Assembly (NCBI GenBank): GCA_964020085.1
Contig: OZ026604.1
Coordinates: forward strand, 9,274,132 to 9,338,131
From: Micromussa lordhowensis
Taxonomy: Eukaryota; Cnidaria; Anthozoa; Scleractinia; Lobophylliidae
DNA: 64,000 nt
Direction: 5' to 3'
Shown in pieces: positions 32,160-45,352 of the stretch (positions are counted from its first letter, which is position 1; the number at the start of each line of letters is the position of its first letter). The translations under genes and the position numbers were made by a program. The notes beneath the pieces are model-generated. The model worked only from the letters and a program-made list of their open reading frames with translations, had not been told where the DNA came from and did not search any database.

Positions 32160-34149
32160 TAAAATCTTCGCGCATGCGTATTAATTACAGAATTGCAAAC
32201 TGTGGCTGAACGAAAAAAAAAAAAAAACGAAGCCGAAATTTCAACTCGGGCGTTTCCTTTGGAAAGCCCGAGTAATAAGAAATCGCCTTCGCTATACGCC
32301 CCAAATATGATCGGAATGCAGTCTTATAAATCGTTCGTTTTGTACTTAAATTTCAGAGTTGCTTTTATTAATGGCTATTAGTAGGATTTCCTTGGCTCGG
32401 TCATTGTCTACTGGGGTTCTTACCATTAGCGGATTAGCCATAAAAGTTACTACCCCATCATCAGTTCAAGCTTGAATTCAACTCAGGGCAAATAAATAAA
32501 ACAACAATGGAAACAAAAAACTTACTTAGCACAAGGACAGCAGCCAACACACTTTTCCTGGGAGACATTTTCATGTCCCGCGTGATGACCCTAAAATTGT
32601 TCAGAAATGTTGTTGTGTTAGTGCACAATTTACTTTATGCATATGGAATGCATGCCTTTCAGAATGGAACTCACTTTAAACCCAGTCATAGATCGAAATG
32701 AACAACACACTAGTAATTGAAAATGGATTAAAGTTTCGTACAATGCATTACTTCAGGCAATCTATATTTCCATGGAAACTATAGACACAAAAAGATCGGT
32801 AAAAACTGAATTTTGCTCGAACCAAATTTGACGTGAAAGAGCTAATAGCAATGCCTTAAACTATGGTATATGGCATATAGAATATTCAAGAATAAAAACA
32901 TTATTTAGTTTGACCTCAACTTAATCGCAAGAACATTTCAAATTATACTTTTTCTATCACAATAGTAAATGACGCGACAGTTGAACACTATTTTTATGAC
33001 ATTGCTTTAAATTACTCCAAAACGAGTTTTGAAGATATTTTTTGAAGCAATGAGAGCTTTGTTGATTTTTTTATTGTTAGGAACATCATTCGACATTTGG
33101 ATCCTGAAATACAGCGGTTCGAGAGCGTACAACCACTTGGAGGTGAAGCCGTTGGAGATGAACAAGAAATCCCTAGCTGGGACTTGGGGCATTTGAACAC
33201 GTTTTAACATGTTAAAGAATGCAAAGACCGTCTGCATTGCTGGGTCGAGAAAAACAAAATGCTGTGAAGAGTTTAAACTTAGCTTGGGATAAATATGACG
33301 AGAATTACAAGGCTTACATCACGAAAAATCTGAGAGAGTTTCATCGAGCCATGGAAATATATTTTTTACAGTTTAAAGGACTTTTTTTCTCATACTTCTA
33401 GTACTCGCATCGTCCGTCTTATATATCGCTTAATCTACTTTACATTTCGGTTTCTATTACTTTTTGTCACTACTATTACTTACATTATTTTGATCTTCAC
33501 TGATTATTTAACATCGCCGTACTTACAATTATCTCGTACGCTTCTTAATTATTTAATTTACACCAGATTACTAAGATTTCTTTCATATATATATATATAG
33601 CTTAAGTCTTGCGCCTAGAGGACTTCTGCGAGGACAGTTTTTCGTAACTAAGAACAAACGTTTTCTATTCTGTACTAAAATAAAACTTTATTAAAAAGAC
33701 AGAAACGTAAATAGCTTGGTTATGCACCTTACGTGTATATATAAAGTATCTTAAATGGGTTCGGGTAATTAAATTTCTTAAATATTCTTTTTCATATTTG
33801 CCAGAAATGATACCAAATAGTTTTTCTTCAATTGTTGGCACAAACCGGTCAATTACGTTGTTTACGAAAGTCTTTACAAATTGACATTTAAAAAAAAAAA
33901 CGTATGTTCAATTTAGAGTTTTCTCACCACATTAGAGACAATGGTCGTCCGCTTTATTTAGTACCATATCGATGATCAAGCTCCTTTTTAGTAACTACAA
34001 TATTATGGATTAATCTAAACTGGAATTCCTTCAGTTTTGCCTCCTTGCAGATTTTTTAACGGAGGGGAAAATTATTCCCAGGCATTCTCATCTAGGCTTG
34101 TTACATTTTTCTATTTCATTGGGCCAATCTGGCTGACCGTCTGGATTAC
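32160..34149. other. Mostly non-coding; includes a short (AT)n run
   Basis: No gene supported. An (AT)n microsatellite lies at 33586-33598. The part nearest 34150 probably includes the 3' untranslated end of the LINE that follows on the minus strand. Confidence 0.4.
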
Positions 34150-35525
34150 GATTTAATAAACCATGAAGTCTCTAGTTTTAGCTTTTTCTAGTTGCATCTG
34201 TGTATAGTCATTTAACCTGAACAGGAAGTTCTTTGCTGTGTATAGTCTGTTTTCCAGTCGCTCTGCGTTTCTTGTTTTGATTACTAAATATTTTAGAATT
34301 GCAGTGATAACTTGATAAAATTGGAGAAAATTCGTTTTGCAGGCATGCTTGTTCTTAAATTCTTGGAAAGACAGTAGCTGACCATTGCTGTTCAACAGGT
34401 CCTTGATAGACAAAACATTACTGTCAAACCATTCTCTAGTGAAAACTGGTTTTCCTCCAACGAATAATTTCTTTGATATTAAATATGACCTTGTCTTGCA
34501 CTCTGTTGTAGCTAGCAGTAATGATTTTTTCAATTCGTTGAAAAAGGTAAGAATATCTTTGTAAAACAAGGGCAAGCCTTCTGTATATTTTAAGTCATTA
34601 AAAAGTTCAAACCTCCAAATTTTCTTAGGTAATAATCTGGGACCGTTTTCCAGTTTCTTATTTCTGGGATCAAAAGTTCTTGGAATCCAGGCTAGCCTCA
34701 GGGCTATGATCATAGTTCCTACGTCTATCAGAAGTATGCCACCTTTTTATAGAATGTCCGGCTCTTTTGATTTTGTATCTTTTATTTTTCCATACTGAGA
34801 AAGTTAAACAGTTTTGTCTGAATTATCGGCGTCATTTCTAGAGGAACAATGAGATTTGAGGCTGAACAAACGAGTTATGATAGGGCCAGGGATTTTATTG
34901 TAAGTACTCCCCCAAATAGTGTAAAATTACGCGCCCTACGCATATCCAGATTGGCTTGCAGTTTTTGTAATATAAGGTTGACATTCATTTGCTTATTTCC
35001 ATTTTCATCGTATGAAGCATAAATACCTAAGATTTTGACCGGGCTATGTAACCATTTCGATTGTAAAGGATTGGTTTTATTTTTTTCCCATTTTCCCAGC
35101 AAAATTGCTTTTGTTTTTTTGCAGTTCCATTTTAAACCCCGCCAGAATACCAAAATATTCAACTGTTTTCAAAGCGTTTTCTACAGAAGCCGTGTCAGCA
35201 CAAAAGTATTTTGATTCCTTTGACGCTCTGTTCTTGTCGAAGTTTGTTAGACATTATATCTGTTGATAGAATGAACAGATACGGAAATAAAGGGCACCCC
35301 TGATGCACACCTCTAGACGGTCTGAACCATTTTGTTAAGAAACCATTGTTTAAGACAGCGCTCTCGATGTTCGTATAAAAGGTGCTAACCCAGTTTCTAA
35401 TAGTCGTTCTAAAATTGAAGATGTCTAATGTTCACATTATAAAAGAAGTCCAGGTATACTTGGGATGTTGCGCGCCTTAGTATATTCCATGGCATCAATA
35501 ACAAGTCGAATATTTTCACCTATAT
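34150..35525 (-). pseudogene. LINE (non-LTR) reverse transcriptase, 5'-truncated and frameshifted
   Basis: Reading the minus strand from 35525 down: ENIRLVIDAMEYT, then NWVSTFYTNIESAVLNNGF, then the RT signature RGVHQGCPL, a degenerate Y/F-A-D-D box (FCADTAS near 35195), then LKWNCKKTKAILLGKW, PVKILGIYASYDENGNKQ, NFTLFGGVLTIKSLAL, and the C-terminal LRLAWIPRTF, GGKPVFTREWFDS and KTNFLQFYQVITAI. This is the order seen in L1/Tx1-like LINEs. Frameshifts near 35180, 34870 and elsewhere, and loss of the second Asp of the ADD box, show that it is inactive. Confidence 0.75.
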
Positions 35526-35821
35526 GGAAAGATACTTCTAGGCCAACACCGAATACGACAAAGGCGAATCAGCAACCAAGCACGTGCGCTTCAACTGGAG
35601 ATCCATAGAAACCCACCAGAGGCACAGTCTAAACCTGAGTCAGTACCTTCTTTCAGGCAGTGCAGACTAAAGGAATTCTAAAGGGACATCGAAATAAGAA
35701 AATTGTAGTAATGCTCACGTAGGAACAGGAACGTGCCCAATACGAACTAGAAATAAAAACAAAACAATTGAATTGGAATTTTATATAAAATCAAGGCTTA
35801 TGAATTGAAGTTTCAGATTGA

Positions 35822-36071
35822 AATGGCGGAGAAAGAGGCAGATTTTTTAGAGCAAAATGATACTGAAGCTGCTAGCACTCATGGTTTGAAAGACAAGTCA
35901 GGGCTTCCTCCTTGTTCACAAATGACCGGAAAAGAAACAATCGATCCATGGTCTGCAGGCCTTGACGCGAAGCCTTTAAATTCTGATGCCGCAGATTTTG
36001 TACCAGCACAGAACTCTCCAGCCGTTGTCATCAAGTGCGAGCGTGATTATCCCAGGGAAGCGCACAGTTAA
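35822..36071 (+). other. Unrecognised frame at the edge of an inverted duplication
   Basis: ATG in good context opens MAEKEADFLEQNDTEAASTH and runs 83 codons. A second frame continues with RDVDNTVNLARLAMLQAMYP toward the duplicated arm. No family recognised; it could be a broken first exon. Confidence 0.25.
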
Positions 36072-36147
36072 CGAATCACCTACTCGAGATGTTGATAACA
36101 CAGTGAATTTGGCGAGGCTTGCAATGTTGCAAGCAATGTATCCAGTG

Positions 36148-37892
36148 AAATACACCGATTGCAAATATGGCGACGATTTCACCAAAGCGAGGCTTTTCGG
36201 TAGTAACTGTTGCTTAGGGCTGGCCAGCTCTGTTTTTTTTCCAGGAATTTTGCAGGCTTTACACTGAGAAATTGGATGCTGAAATCGAAAGGAAGGCCCG
36301 TTCAAGGACAAATTTCATCGAAATATTGCAAAATACATCTTAGAGGTGTTGTAAAGGTCAGTGTTTTTATTAAAGCAACGTTGTTTGGGCGTACATATCG
36401 CTATCCAAGGGCGATGTTTTGTTCGCAGTGGCTATTCGTACGGCACCCGTACGGCGACTTGTATTTGCTATTCGCACGGGAGTCATTGGATTTTTCTGTG
36501 ATTGTTGATTGTTGCTTATCCAAATTATCGTATTTACCTTTAGAAGGAGTGCCGTTTTTTTGAGCCAGATTAATTTTCTCTGCTTACGATTCGCACGTAA
36601 GAAAGGACCGTACAGCGGCTGGTATATTTATTTGCTAAATTCATACGCGATCCTCTGAGTATCAGTAAAAGTCGTCAATTAAAATCAATATATACCTGTA
36701 TTAGGAGATGTTTGATTTTTAAAGTAGACCTTAAGTTACTCCCGTATGAATAGAAAATACAACAAGGAATATGGGAGTCATTTGATAAGACCACTACAAC
36801 AATTGCTAGACTTCGACCACTTATTCTCTTGCAAAATAAAAGGTAAGCTCTTACCTAAAGATTGAAGCACTAAGTTTTCTTACATGAAACAATTAATGTG
36901 AGTCACATGCATGGCAAAGATTACCGGCAGCAGCGATCAAAACCACCAGCTTTTTTGAGAGTTGCAGTATTGGCCGGAGGCCGGGATTGGAGGAATTCAC
37001 CTATTGGAGACTGGCATTTCTGTAGAAAATTATGTTGAAGATAACAGAACACATCTGTTCTTCTGGAACAGGTATAAATATTCACCACAATGACTTAAAC
37101 TGTACCAACCTTTGAAGGAGGAAAAATTCCCGTATGAATAGCAAAAATGCCAATAATTCGTACGGGATTACCAACGAGACAGACGAGAGTCCAAATTCAT
37201 AGAATTTTCAAGTTTTCACCTATCACTCGACCCAAGCATAGTTAGTAGAGGGAGACCAAGCCAGTGTATTCTAAGTATTTATGAGGTATAAGAAATTATT
37301 TTCGCACATTTTAAACCTACAGTGTACTAATTGTAGGCTTGCAGCCAGCAAATCTTTGAACAAGAGGTTGCGTGACATGCGCAAGTTTCTGTAGATCGGA
37401 AAATATTTGAAGTGTCGCGAGTGGGTCTTTCGTTACATAAGATTTATCTGGCTCAAAAAAACGGCACTCACTGGAATCGCTAATCCTTCTTAAGGTAAAT
37501 ACGATAATTTGGATAAGCAAAAATCAACAATCACAGAAAAATCCAATGAAATGTACTGGCTCCCGTACGAATAGCAAATACAAGTCGTCGTACGGGTGCC
37601 GTACGAATAGCCACTGCGAACAAAACATCGCCCTTGGATAGCGATATGTACCCCCAAATAACGTTGCTTTAATAAAAACACTGACCTTTACAACACCTCT
37701 AAGATGTATTTTGCAATATTTCGATGAAATTTGTCCTTGAACGGGCCTTCCTTTCGATTTCATTTACCAATTTCTCAGTGTAAAGCCTGCAAAATTCCTG
37801 GAAAAACAGAGCTGGCCAGCCCTTAGCAACGGTTACTACCGAAAAGCCTCGCTTTGGTGAAATCGTCGCCATATTTGCAATCGGTGTATTTT
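36148..37892. repeat. Inverted duplication, arms about 425-445 bp
   Basis: 36148-36571 and the complement of 37446-37892 match closely over their length (for example GGCGACGATTTCACCAAAGC and GCGATGTTTTGTTCGCAGTG in both). The loop is about 870 bp. Differences are scattered substitutions and short indels. A 'GCTATTCGTACGG'-type motif recurs in the arms and in the loop. No target duplication or TIR ends were seen, so this is an inverted segmental duplication rather than an element. Confidence 0.8.
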
Positions 37893-37961
37893 CCGTCAAT
37901 CGCAGTGACTTTCCAACCTTTAGGACCGGACTGCGCGATAAACTAGAGGTGGAAGTTTTGA

Positions 37962-40757
37962 ATGACAATCAAATTTCTGCCAAAGTTTGTTACCAGTGAA
38001 GTTTATGCATTAAATGAGAGGGTTGCAGGATGGTCGTGTGAAGCAATTATGGATATCGTACTTGAACGTTATGGAGATCCAGCTGCTTTCGCTGCTGCTT
38101 TTATAGAGAATTCGACAATTGGCCCAAAGCTATCTAATAGAGACTACACTTGATTGCAAAACTTCGCCGAGCAACTGGAGGCAGCCTCAATGAAACTCTG
38201 CGGTTGCTATGAGAAGGAAGCTAGTACAATGGTAAACCTAAAACAAATTGTCAGACGATTGTCAAATCGATATAAATGGGGAGATGTATTTCTCACAGCA
38301 TCCGAGAAAATGGAGCAAGCCCCCGGTTGTCAGACCTAGCGACGTTTGTCAAGCGTCGGGCAGCTATCAAAAATGATCCAAATTCGTCGTTGTACTAAGT
38401 TGTGTGGTATATTTTCAAACAGACAAGTATTCAATTATGCGACGGATATGACTGCCCTTGGTGCAATTGATGTCTCCCAGAAGACAAAGAAGCTCAACTT
38501 CAAGTGTGGAGGATTTCAAGACGACGAGGTTCAGACCCCATGGAACATTGTTAAGAAAACAGGTTGGGTCATGTTTGCTTGAAACTAACCCGAGTCAAGA
38601 ATCTACCAATGAGGACCTGACAGACGATGAGAAAAGTTGTTTCAACTATCGCCTCAGTTTTTGATCCATTGAATTTCGCAGCCCGAGTGATGTGTCCGGC
38701 CAAACAGATAATGCAAACCCTGTTGAGTTGCAGAGTCCCATGGTACCAACCGATCAGTGGAGAAATTCTGACGAAATGAGCGAAATAAAAATAAACAATT
38801 TGCATCTCTTGGAGAAAACAGATGTTCCGCGATGCTATTTCAGTCGTCTGGATACTGAAGATGTTAACCTGCAGCTGCATTACTTTCGTGACGCCTCTGA
38901 GGCTGGCTATGGAACTACGTCCTACCTACGCATTGAGTACGCAGATAGCCTGCACGATTGAATGTGCCTTTGTGATCGGGAAGTCACGCAACGCACCCAT
39001 AAAGACTGATGTGTCCTTCGACTTGAGCTTCAGGGAGCGCTACTCGCTGCAAGGATGGATTCCACTGTTAGGAGTGACCTAGAGTTCAAATCATTGAAAA
39101 GGTCATCTTTTGGACAGACTCGATGATCGTGTTCAATTACATCAGGAATGTTTACAAACCTACGTGGCCAACCGAGCGACAGATATCAAAGAGTGCACAA
39201 ACCCAGAGCAGTGGAGACATCGTGCTGGCGCAGTCAATCCGGCAGACAATATAATGCAAGCCGCGGGTTAGAGATGTCTGACCTCCTCAATAATGATCGC
39301 TGGTTAAAGGGGTCATTGTTTCTGGACGATGACCGGAAAGCAAGTTCGACATTGTTACCTCAGACATTCTTGAGCTGAAGAAGGAGGTTTACACCAGCAG
39401 CATTGGGCCTGCTACAACAGTCGAAGACCTCGTCAACTAATCCTCAAACTGGGTGCACACGTTATGTACATTGTGTAGAGTGACCTGGATACTCTAGTTC
39501 CTCGATTAGTTAAAGTGGTGCGTAGAAAAGAAAAAGAAACCACATAAAGCTGACGCGCGTACACAGGAAGATCGCGATCTTTGCTCACAAGAAAGATGAA
39601 AAACTTGAGAGAAAGAGAAAGCCAATGGAAGTCTCCAGCCGAGTTATTAAGCTTAAAGCAATCATGGAAGAAGACGGAGTCATGAGAGTAGGTAGAAGGA
39701 TGTCTATGACACCTATAACCACTGACGTCATGAATCCGATGATTATCTAAAGGATCACCACATTACGACCATCCTGATACGAAATATTCATGAAGTTTAT
39801 GGACATTGTGGAGTAGAACAAGCGCTATCAATCACAAAGGAGCGGTTTGGGCAGTGAAAGCTAGAGCCACAATCAATAAAATCCTAAAAAGGTGTGTTCA
39901 TTGCCAAAGACATGTGGCCCCGAAGATGTGTCAGCAGATGAGACAGTTACCCAAAGTACGAGCACCCGTTCAGTTACTGCGGACTAGACTATTTCGGACC
40001 ATTTCTGGTGAAGCAAGGAAGAAGGCGAGTAGCTGAGAAACGATTGTGTCCACCTCGAACTGGCAAGGTCACTTGAAACCGATGATTTCATGTTAGTGCT
40101 AATACGATTCCTCAACTACCGGGGACACGTAAAGGTGATTTATTCCTATAATGGAACAAATTTTGTCGGCAGCGATAAAGCTAAGAGATGAACACGACGA
40201 AGCACAGTAAACTTGCACATGTCAGGGGTATGAGAGAGGCTGGTGCAAGCTGTCGTCAAGAGAAGCCTGAAAGCTATTCTCAGCAACATCAAAAATGAAC
40301 GAAGAAGTAATGCGTACATTGTTTACGGAAGCTGAGCGGATTGCGAACTCAAGGCCTCTCACACTGAACCCTTCATGTGCAAGCCCAAATTGCAATGACC
40401 CTTTGACACCAAGTCATTTCCTAGATGTACGCCGTTCCGTGAACATTCCAACAAACGCGGTGACGAGAAGGACAAGTTTAGCCGAAGGAGGTGGAGACAA
40501 GGTCAGCTGCTAGCACTTCTTTCACTGTATTAGAGACCGAAGTGGCAGCGCGAACAGAGAAGCTTGAAAGTCGGAGACCTGGTGCTGATTGCACATGACA
40601 ATGTGATTCGAAATAAATTTGCCCTTGGGCTGAATGGAGAACATGTTCAGTCTGGGGTGGATAACCTAGTGAGGAGCGCACAGGTGCGAGACAAGGGGAA
40701 AATTTTAAAGCGATCGGTGATCAAGTTATGCTTGTTGGAAGGGGTAAACGATGAATA
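37962..40757 (+). pseudogene. BEL/Pao LTR retrotransposon, decayed gag-pol
   Basis: In order: a gag DUF1759-like part (WSCEAIMDIVLERYGDP ... IVRRLSNRYKWGDVF, 37962-38340); a Pao RT/RNase H signature ASVFDPLNFAARVM-PAKQIM (about 38650-38720), then LHYFRDASEAGYGT (38875-38915) and GKSRNAP; an integrase zinc region VKARATINKILKRCVHCQRH (39855-39915) and an integrase core with YFGPFLVKQG-like text near 39990; IANSRPLTLNP (40335-40370); and a DUF5641-like tail KVGDLVLIAHDN (40567-40602). Many frameshifts and stops occur, and the RT palm with its YVDD box is missing between the gag and RNase H parts. This is an old internal-deletion copy. Confidence 0.8.
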
Positions 40758-40831
40758 GAAGAGTAGTAGACTGATATACAAATGAACCCTAAGCTATGAA
40801 CCCGTACGTCTAGGTGTTCATGGGTTTGAAA

Positions 40832-41082
40832 TGTTAGAATTATTTGCTAAAGCCTGAGCCCTAGTCTAGGGACCTGGGTCTTGCCAGATACCCATACGTC
40901 TTTGCGGGGCGGCCTAGCGGGGAATTGAACCGACATTTTGAAAATTGATGGGCTTTAGCGTTATTGTTTAATTTTTTATCGTAGCGAATCCCATTGGAGT
41001 GAGTGAAAGAGCGATCTCGACGAGTGGGTCTTTTTGCGATCGATTTTAATAAACAGTCTGTTAAACCTCTGGAGTTGTGACA
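40832..41082 (+). repeat. Candidate 3' LTR of the BEL/Pao element
   Basis: Starts TGTTAGAATT after the pol tail and ends GTTGTGACA, with AATAAA at 41048-41053 near the end as expected in an LTR. No matching 5' LTR was found upstream of 37962, so the 5' end is lost or the call is wrong. Confidence 0.4.
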
Positions 41083-41386
41083 AGTTATGTCAGAGAATTT
41101 GAACGAAGACTGATGACAACAGTTTTGTTAATGCCCTCTCTGAAGGCTATAAATAAGTCAATTTGCAACTATGTCAATCCCGTTTGTATTTCCGTTCGCG
41201 AAATTTGAAGTACAATTGTTTGTTTTAGGAAATGCAGTGACAGTTTTAGAGGTCTCAGTTTAAAATACTCCTTTCAATGCAAAACTATAACGGATGCTCT
41301 GAATGTTATATTTTTATGTACCTTTTCTGCCCCCCAGCTCTCCACACATATTTGAGGACATTTCTTTTCATTTTAGTTCAAAGAAT

Positions 41387-42717
41387 TTGGTTGTCTGTAA
41401 AGACTCTTTTATCCTCACTGATGATTATCTTTGTTTTCAACAGCAGTCAGCTTGAAAACACTAAAATGTCCACTCTTTCAGTTGAAGGAAGTGGAATCGA
41501 CAAACAGCAATTTTTAACCGTCTAGATGATATCTGAAATGTTTCTCGCTAGAACTAAACATTTTAAGTTATTTAAGCTGCGCGTTGCAGCGTGTTCCATT
41601 CTTTGAGCCGTAACTGATATTTGTGGCAAAATGATATTTATGAACAGGATGTTCAACACTTACGAATTAGCCTAAAGAAAGCTACTTCTACTGCAGGTAA
41701 GTAGAAATCGTAATCGCTTTTCAGTTATAACTTTGAGGTGAACTGAAAAAGAAAAAAAAGGAATTTGAATAAGTAATTTACCTGAAAGTCCCTTCTTCTA
41801 GCAACTGGTTATGTCAAATAATGAGCAAAAGAAGCAATGAATAAGTCATTGTAAAAAAGTTAAAGCCATTCACAGCTGTTGGCCTTTTTTAATAAACGTG
41901 AGCTTAAACGCTAGAAGCACGAATTAGAATGTCATACTCATGATTTTTATCTTTCACCTGTAAGGAGATTGATGTCGTCGTGGTTACGGTCATATAATTC
42001 TGTATATTTTTTTGAGAAGCAGAAGTTCTTTATCTTTGCGTTTCGTTTAAATAGTTATCATTTAAATTCAAATGTTTTCGATTAGGGCGCCTAGCTCAAT
42101 TAATTAGATCACTTTTTTCGATGCTTTTAAGATGAATAAAATCCTTAGACGTCTATTTCATTAAGGTATCATGGTAGGAGGATTTTGACGAAAAATAGAT
42201 TTTTTTTTGCCGCTCGAATTGAGAAGACTGTGATAAATATTTTGCAAAAAAAATGAGCAAAAAAAGCTTTTTTACTTTTTGAGATACGGAAAGAAACTAT
42301 TTTGTAATCTAATTAACCCCTGACGGCGCGATGACAAGTTCTTGTCATCGCCAAATAAAATTCACCGCCGGTTGTCACGTGTAATGCAAATTGCGGTGTA
42401 ATTTTCATTATACTGCAAACTGATCCGTGCCAACATCTGTCAATGCCTCATCAAATCTTCTTGCATACGGTGATTTTTAACACCTCATCATAGAAATCGC
42501 ACGAAACGTTTTTCGCCTTTTTCTCCATAAAGAAAAACTGCATATAAGGGTCAACATTTTTAGTTCGTTTCCTCGCGTCTTCCGACGGAATTAGCTGAAA
42601 ATTGGCAGCCACGTTCTAGAATAATTCGTTCGAAAAAGGGTGTCGGGCTGTGTTAAATTTCGCTTCCATTTCCAAGTTATGGCCTCTTTAGCAGAAAGGA
42701 ACGTCCGCATTGACAAT
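41387..42717. repeat. Direct duplication, copy A (empty site of the THAP element)
   Basis: Matches 44140-46376 in the same order and orientation, from TTGGTTGTCTGT to GGAACGTCCGCATTGACAAT. Copy A lacks the 896-bp TTAA element found in copy B; its equivalent site reads CATTAAGGTATCATGG at about 42162. Smaller indels separate the copies: about 60 bp extra in B near 44690 and about 50 bp extra in A near 42610. No gene recognised in either copy. Confidence 0.85.
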
Positions 42718-43225
42718 ATCAAACTTTAGGAGGTTGTAAAAAAAAAAAAAAAACACATCTGGAAAATCGCAGACACCCTTTTTGAGGGTGATGTGTGAGA
42801 AAACATTTCCGATGTAAATCTCGCCAATCCGATAATTCACGCGCGGAAGCGAACCAATTTAAGCCGTAAGCAGTGTTTCTGGGGATTTCTTTTAATATCA
42901 CTTTGTCATTGTCTTTTTAGAAATTTTTAAAGATATGATTGTATTCAATAACTATTTAGCTTTCAGAAAATGTATAGGTTGACGGGGTTTTCTTTGAAAG
43001 CGTCAGCGTAAGGGTGCGATTTCCAAGCACTGTCAATCCACCTACAATGATACCTTAAATTTGGATGTTTCATCAATGTCCATATATAGTTACTATAAAC
43101 AGAACATTATGTGGCAGCTTCGGGATACGAATTGTATTTTTGCAGCACTCGCCTGTGAGAAATGCCACCAACGAAAGATTATAAAATTCGTATTCCCCGG
43201 GCGGACATGCAATTTCCTCTATATC
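42718..43225. other. Spacer between the duplicates
   Basis: Poly-A-like run at 42736-42752; nothing else recognised. Confidence 0.4.
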
Positions 43226-43528
43226 TTAGGAATGTGATGATGTGCAGTTGACTTGTTTAGCGTGTAGCTGTTGATGTCTCCTAAAGACATTACGCCCAAT
43301 ACGATTAATTTCTATATTCTCTGAAACTATTTGCTTGACAATAAGATGCATAGCGTATAGAGCATAGATCACAGCCATATAAATACTGGAAATGCTAATG
43401 AGTACAATAGCGGGAAGAAAAGCATGAATATTACAATAACAAGTTGATGTTTGATTTGATGATTGAGAGTAGGGTTTTCCCACCGGATGTACAGAGCTGC
43501 TATGCTCTATGCACATATTGCAACACAA
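43226..43528 (-). pseudogene. Fragment resembling class A GPCR TM5 and loop 3
   Basis: The 100-codon frame has a hydrophobic segment FLPAIVLISISSIYMAVIYA followed by a basic stretch RIGRNVFRRHQQL, as in TM5 and the third intracellular loop of class A receptors. No TM6-TM7 follows. Weak call. Confidence 0.3.
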
Positions 43529-44139
43529 CGATGAAGGCAGATGTCTCTGCCGAAAGATGTCTGTGAATTTTAAAATTGTTAAAGCTCTATGCTTGACAAT
43601 AAGGTGGTATTGATCTTCGCAAGGGTTGTATGCAGTTTTAACTAAAACTGTTCAAGTTAGGCGTTAAAAAACCCTATATCAAATTTATGGTTATAGATCT
43701 AGCTATTTAAAAATTTTGTCAGGTTTTCCAAGAAAACAAGTACAAATTTAAACTGGAAGATATAAATTAGTTTAACGAGTGATAGCTGGCGTAGCGTAGC
43801 TAGAATAAGTTACAGCAGTTAGTTGCCGTATTTATAATGATTCACTCGCTCTGTCTGTCACTCAGTCGATAAGTTGTAATCAATATTTTTGTAGTAACTC
43901 CGCTGACCAGGGTATTTCGCGAGTGGGCCGACCATTGTAAACAAAATTGCTACCAAAGCGGACACCAAAACGATAAACTGATCTTTTACGTTCGGATTCG
44001 AACAAGCGCTCCCAAATTAAAGGCTGTTTGGTATACAAGAAAGGTTGTTGTATAACTCGATCAATCGATAGCTTTGACAGAGGCTTTTAACCAAAACTTT
44101 GCCAAACATCATCTGCGAGGGTCTGTTGTCTGTTGTCTG
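43529..44139. other. No gene recognised; short CTGTTGTCTGTT repeat at the end
   Basis: GTCTGTTGTCTGTTGTCTGTT (44121-44141) directly precedes copy B. The rest shows no supported feature. Confidence 0.4.
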
Positions 44140-45228
44140 TTGGTTGTCTGTCAAGACTCTTTTATTCTCACTGATGATTATCTTTGCTTTCAACAGCAGT
44201 CAGCTTGTAAACACTAAAATGTCCACTCTTTCAGTTGAAGGAAGAGGAATCGACGAACAGCAATTTTTAACCGTTTAGATGATATCTGAAATGTTTCTCG
44301 CTAGAACTAAACATTTTAAGTTATTTAAGCTGCGCGTTGCAGCGAGTTCCATTCTTTGAGCCGTAACTGATATTTGAGGCAAAATGATATTTATGAACAG
44401 GATCTTCAACACTTACGTATTAGCCTAAAGAAAGCTACTTCTACTGCAGGAAAGTAGAAATCCTAATCGCTTTTCAATTATAAATTTGAGGTGAACTGAA
44501 AAAGAAAAAAAGGAATTTAAATAAGTAATTTACCTGAAAGTCCCTTCTTCTAGTAACTGGTTATGTCAAATGATGAGCAAAAGAAGCAATGAATAAGTCA
44601 TTGTACAAAAATTAAAGCCATTCGCAGCTGTTGGTCTTTTAATAAACGTAGGCTTGAACGCTAGAAGCACTAATTAGAATTTTATTGTATAGATATTGAT
44701 GAAACATCAAGATACTTCTTGTTCCTAAAATTTGAATTCTCTGTTATACTCATTTATCTTTCACCTGTAAGGAGATTGATGTCGTCATGGTTACGGTCAT
44801 ATATAATTCTGTATATTTTTTTGAGAAGCAAAAGTTCTTTATCTTTGCCTTTCGTTTAAATAGTTATCATTTAAATTCAAACATTTTCGATTACGATCCC
44901 TACCTCATTTATTTGATCACTTTTTTCGATGTTTTTAAGATGAATAAAATCCTGAGACGCCTATTTCATTAAAGGAGAATGGAAGGCGAAAACCCAATTT
45001 TTAGGAAGTCCTTTTTCCGAAAGCACATGATACGTCGTAATCAAATTGCTATGTTTTAGGATGTGAACTTACCTTTTAACCTGATTGTAACAGCAAAAAG
45101 CTCCGTGACAGAACAATTTGAACGTCCGCCATTTTGGAAGCCATATTGAAGGCTTGGGCGCATAGCATGACGTCACTGCGCACATGAGAAAAACGCGCGA
45201 ATTTCGAGAAGACAACATCAGCTCCAAA

Positions 45229-45352
45229 ATGGTGGAATGTGCTGTAGTTGGCTGTTCAAACAGAACGCCTAGAGATTCCAAAAGAGAGATAAGTTTTCAT
45301 CGACTACCCTTGAAAAATAAACCACTTCTTAAGGAGTGGCTACAAAAGTTTC
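45229..45352 (+). pseudogene. THAP zinc-finger exon, truncated
   Basis: ATG at 45229 opens VECAVVGCSNRTPRD, then SFHRLPLKNKPLLKEWL. The C...C spacing, FHRLP and the W of the helix are THAP marks. The C-terminal CxxH half of the finger and the AVPTIF box are missing: the frame runs into sequence antisense to the neighbouring exon. So it cannot form a complete THAP domain here. Confidence 0.75.

Noticed and set aside
36148..37892. Terminal-inverted-repeat transposon
   Set aside because: No target duplication or defined ends at the arm boundaries; arms blend into unique sequence.
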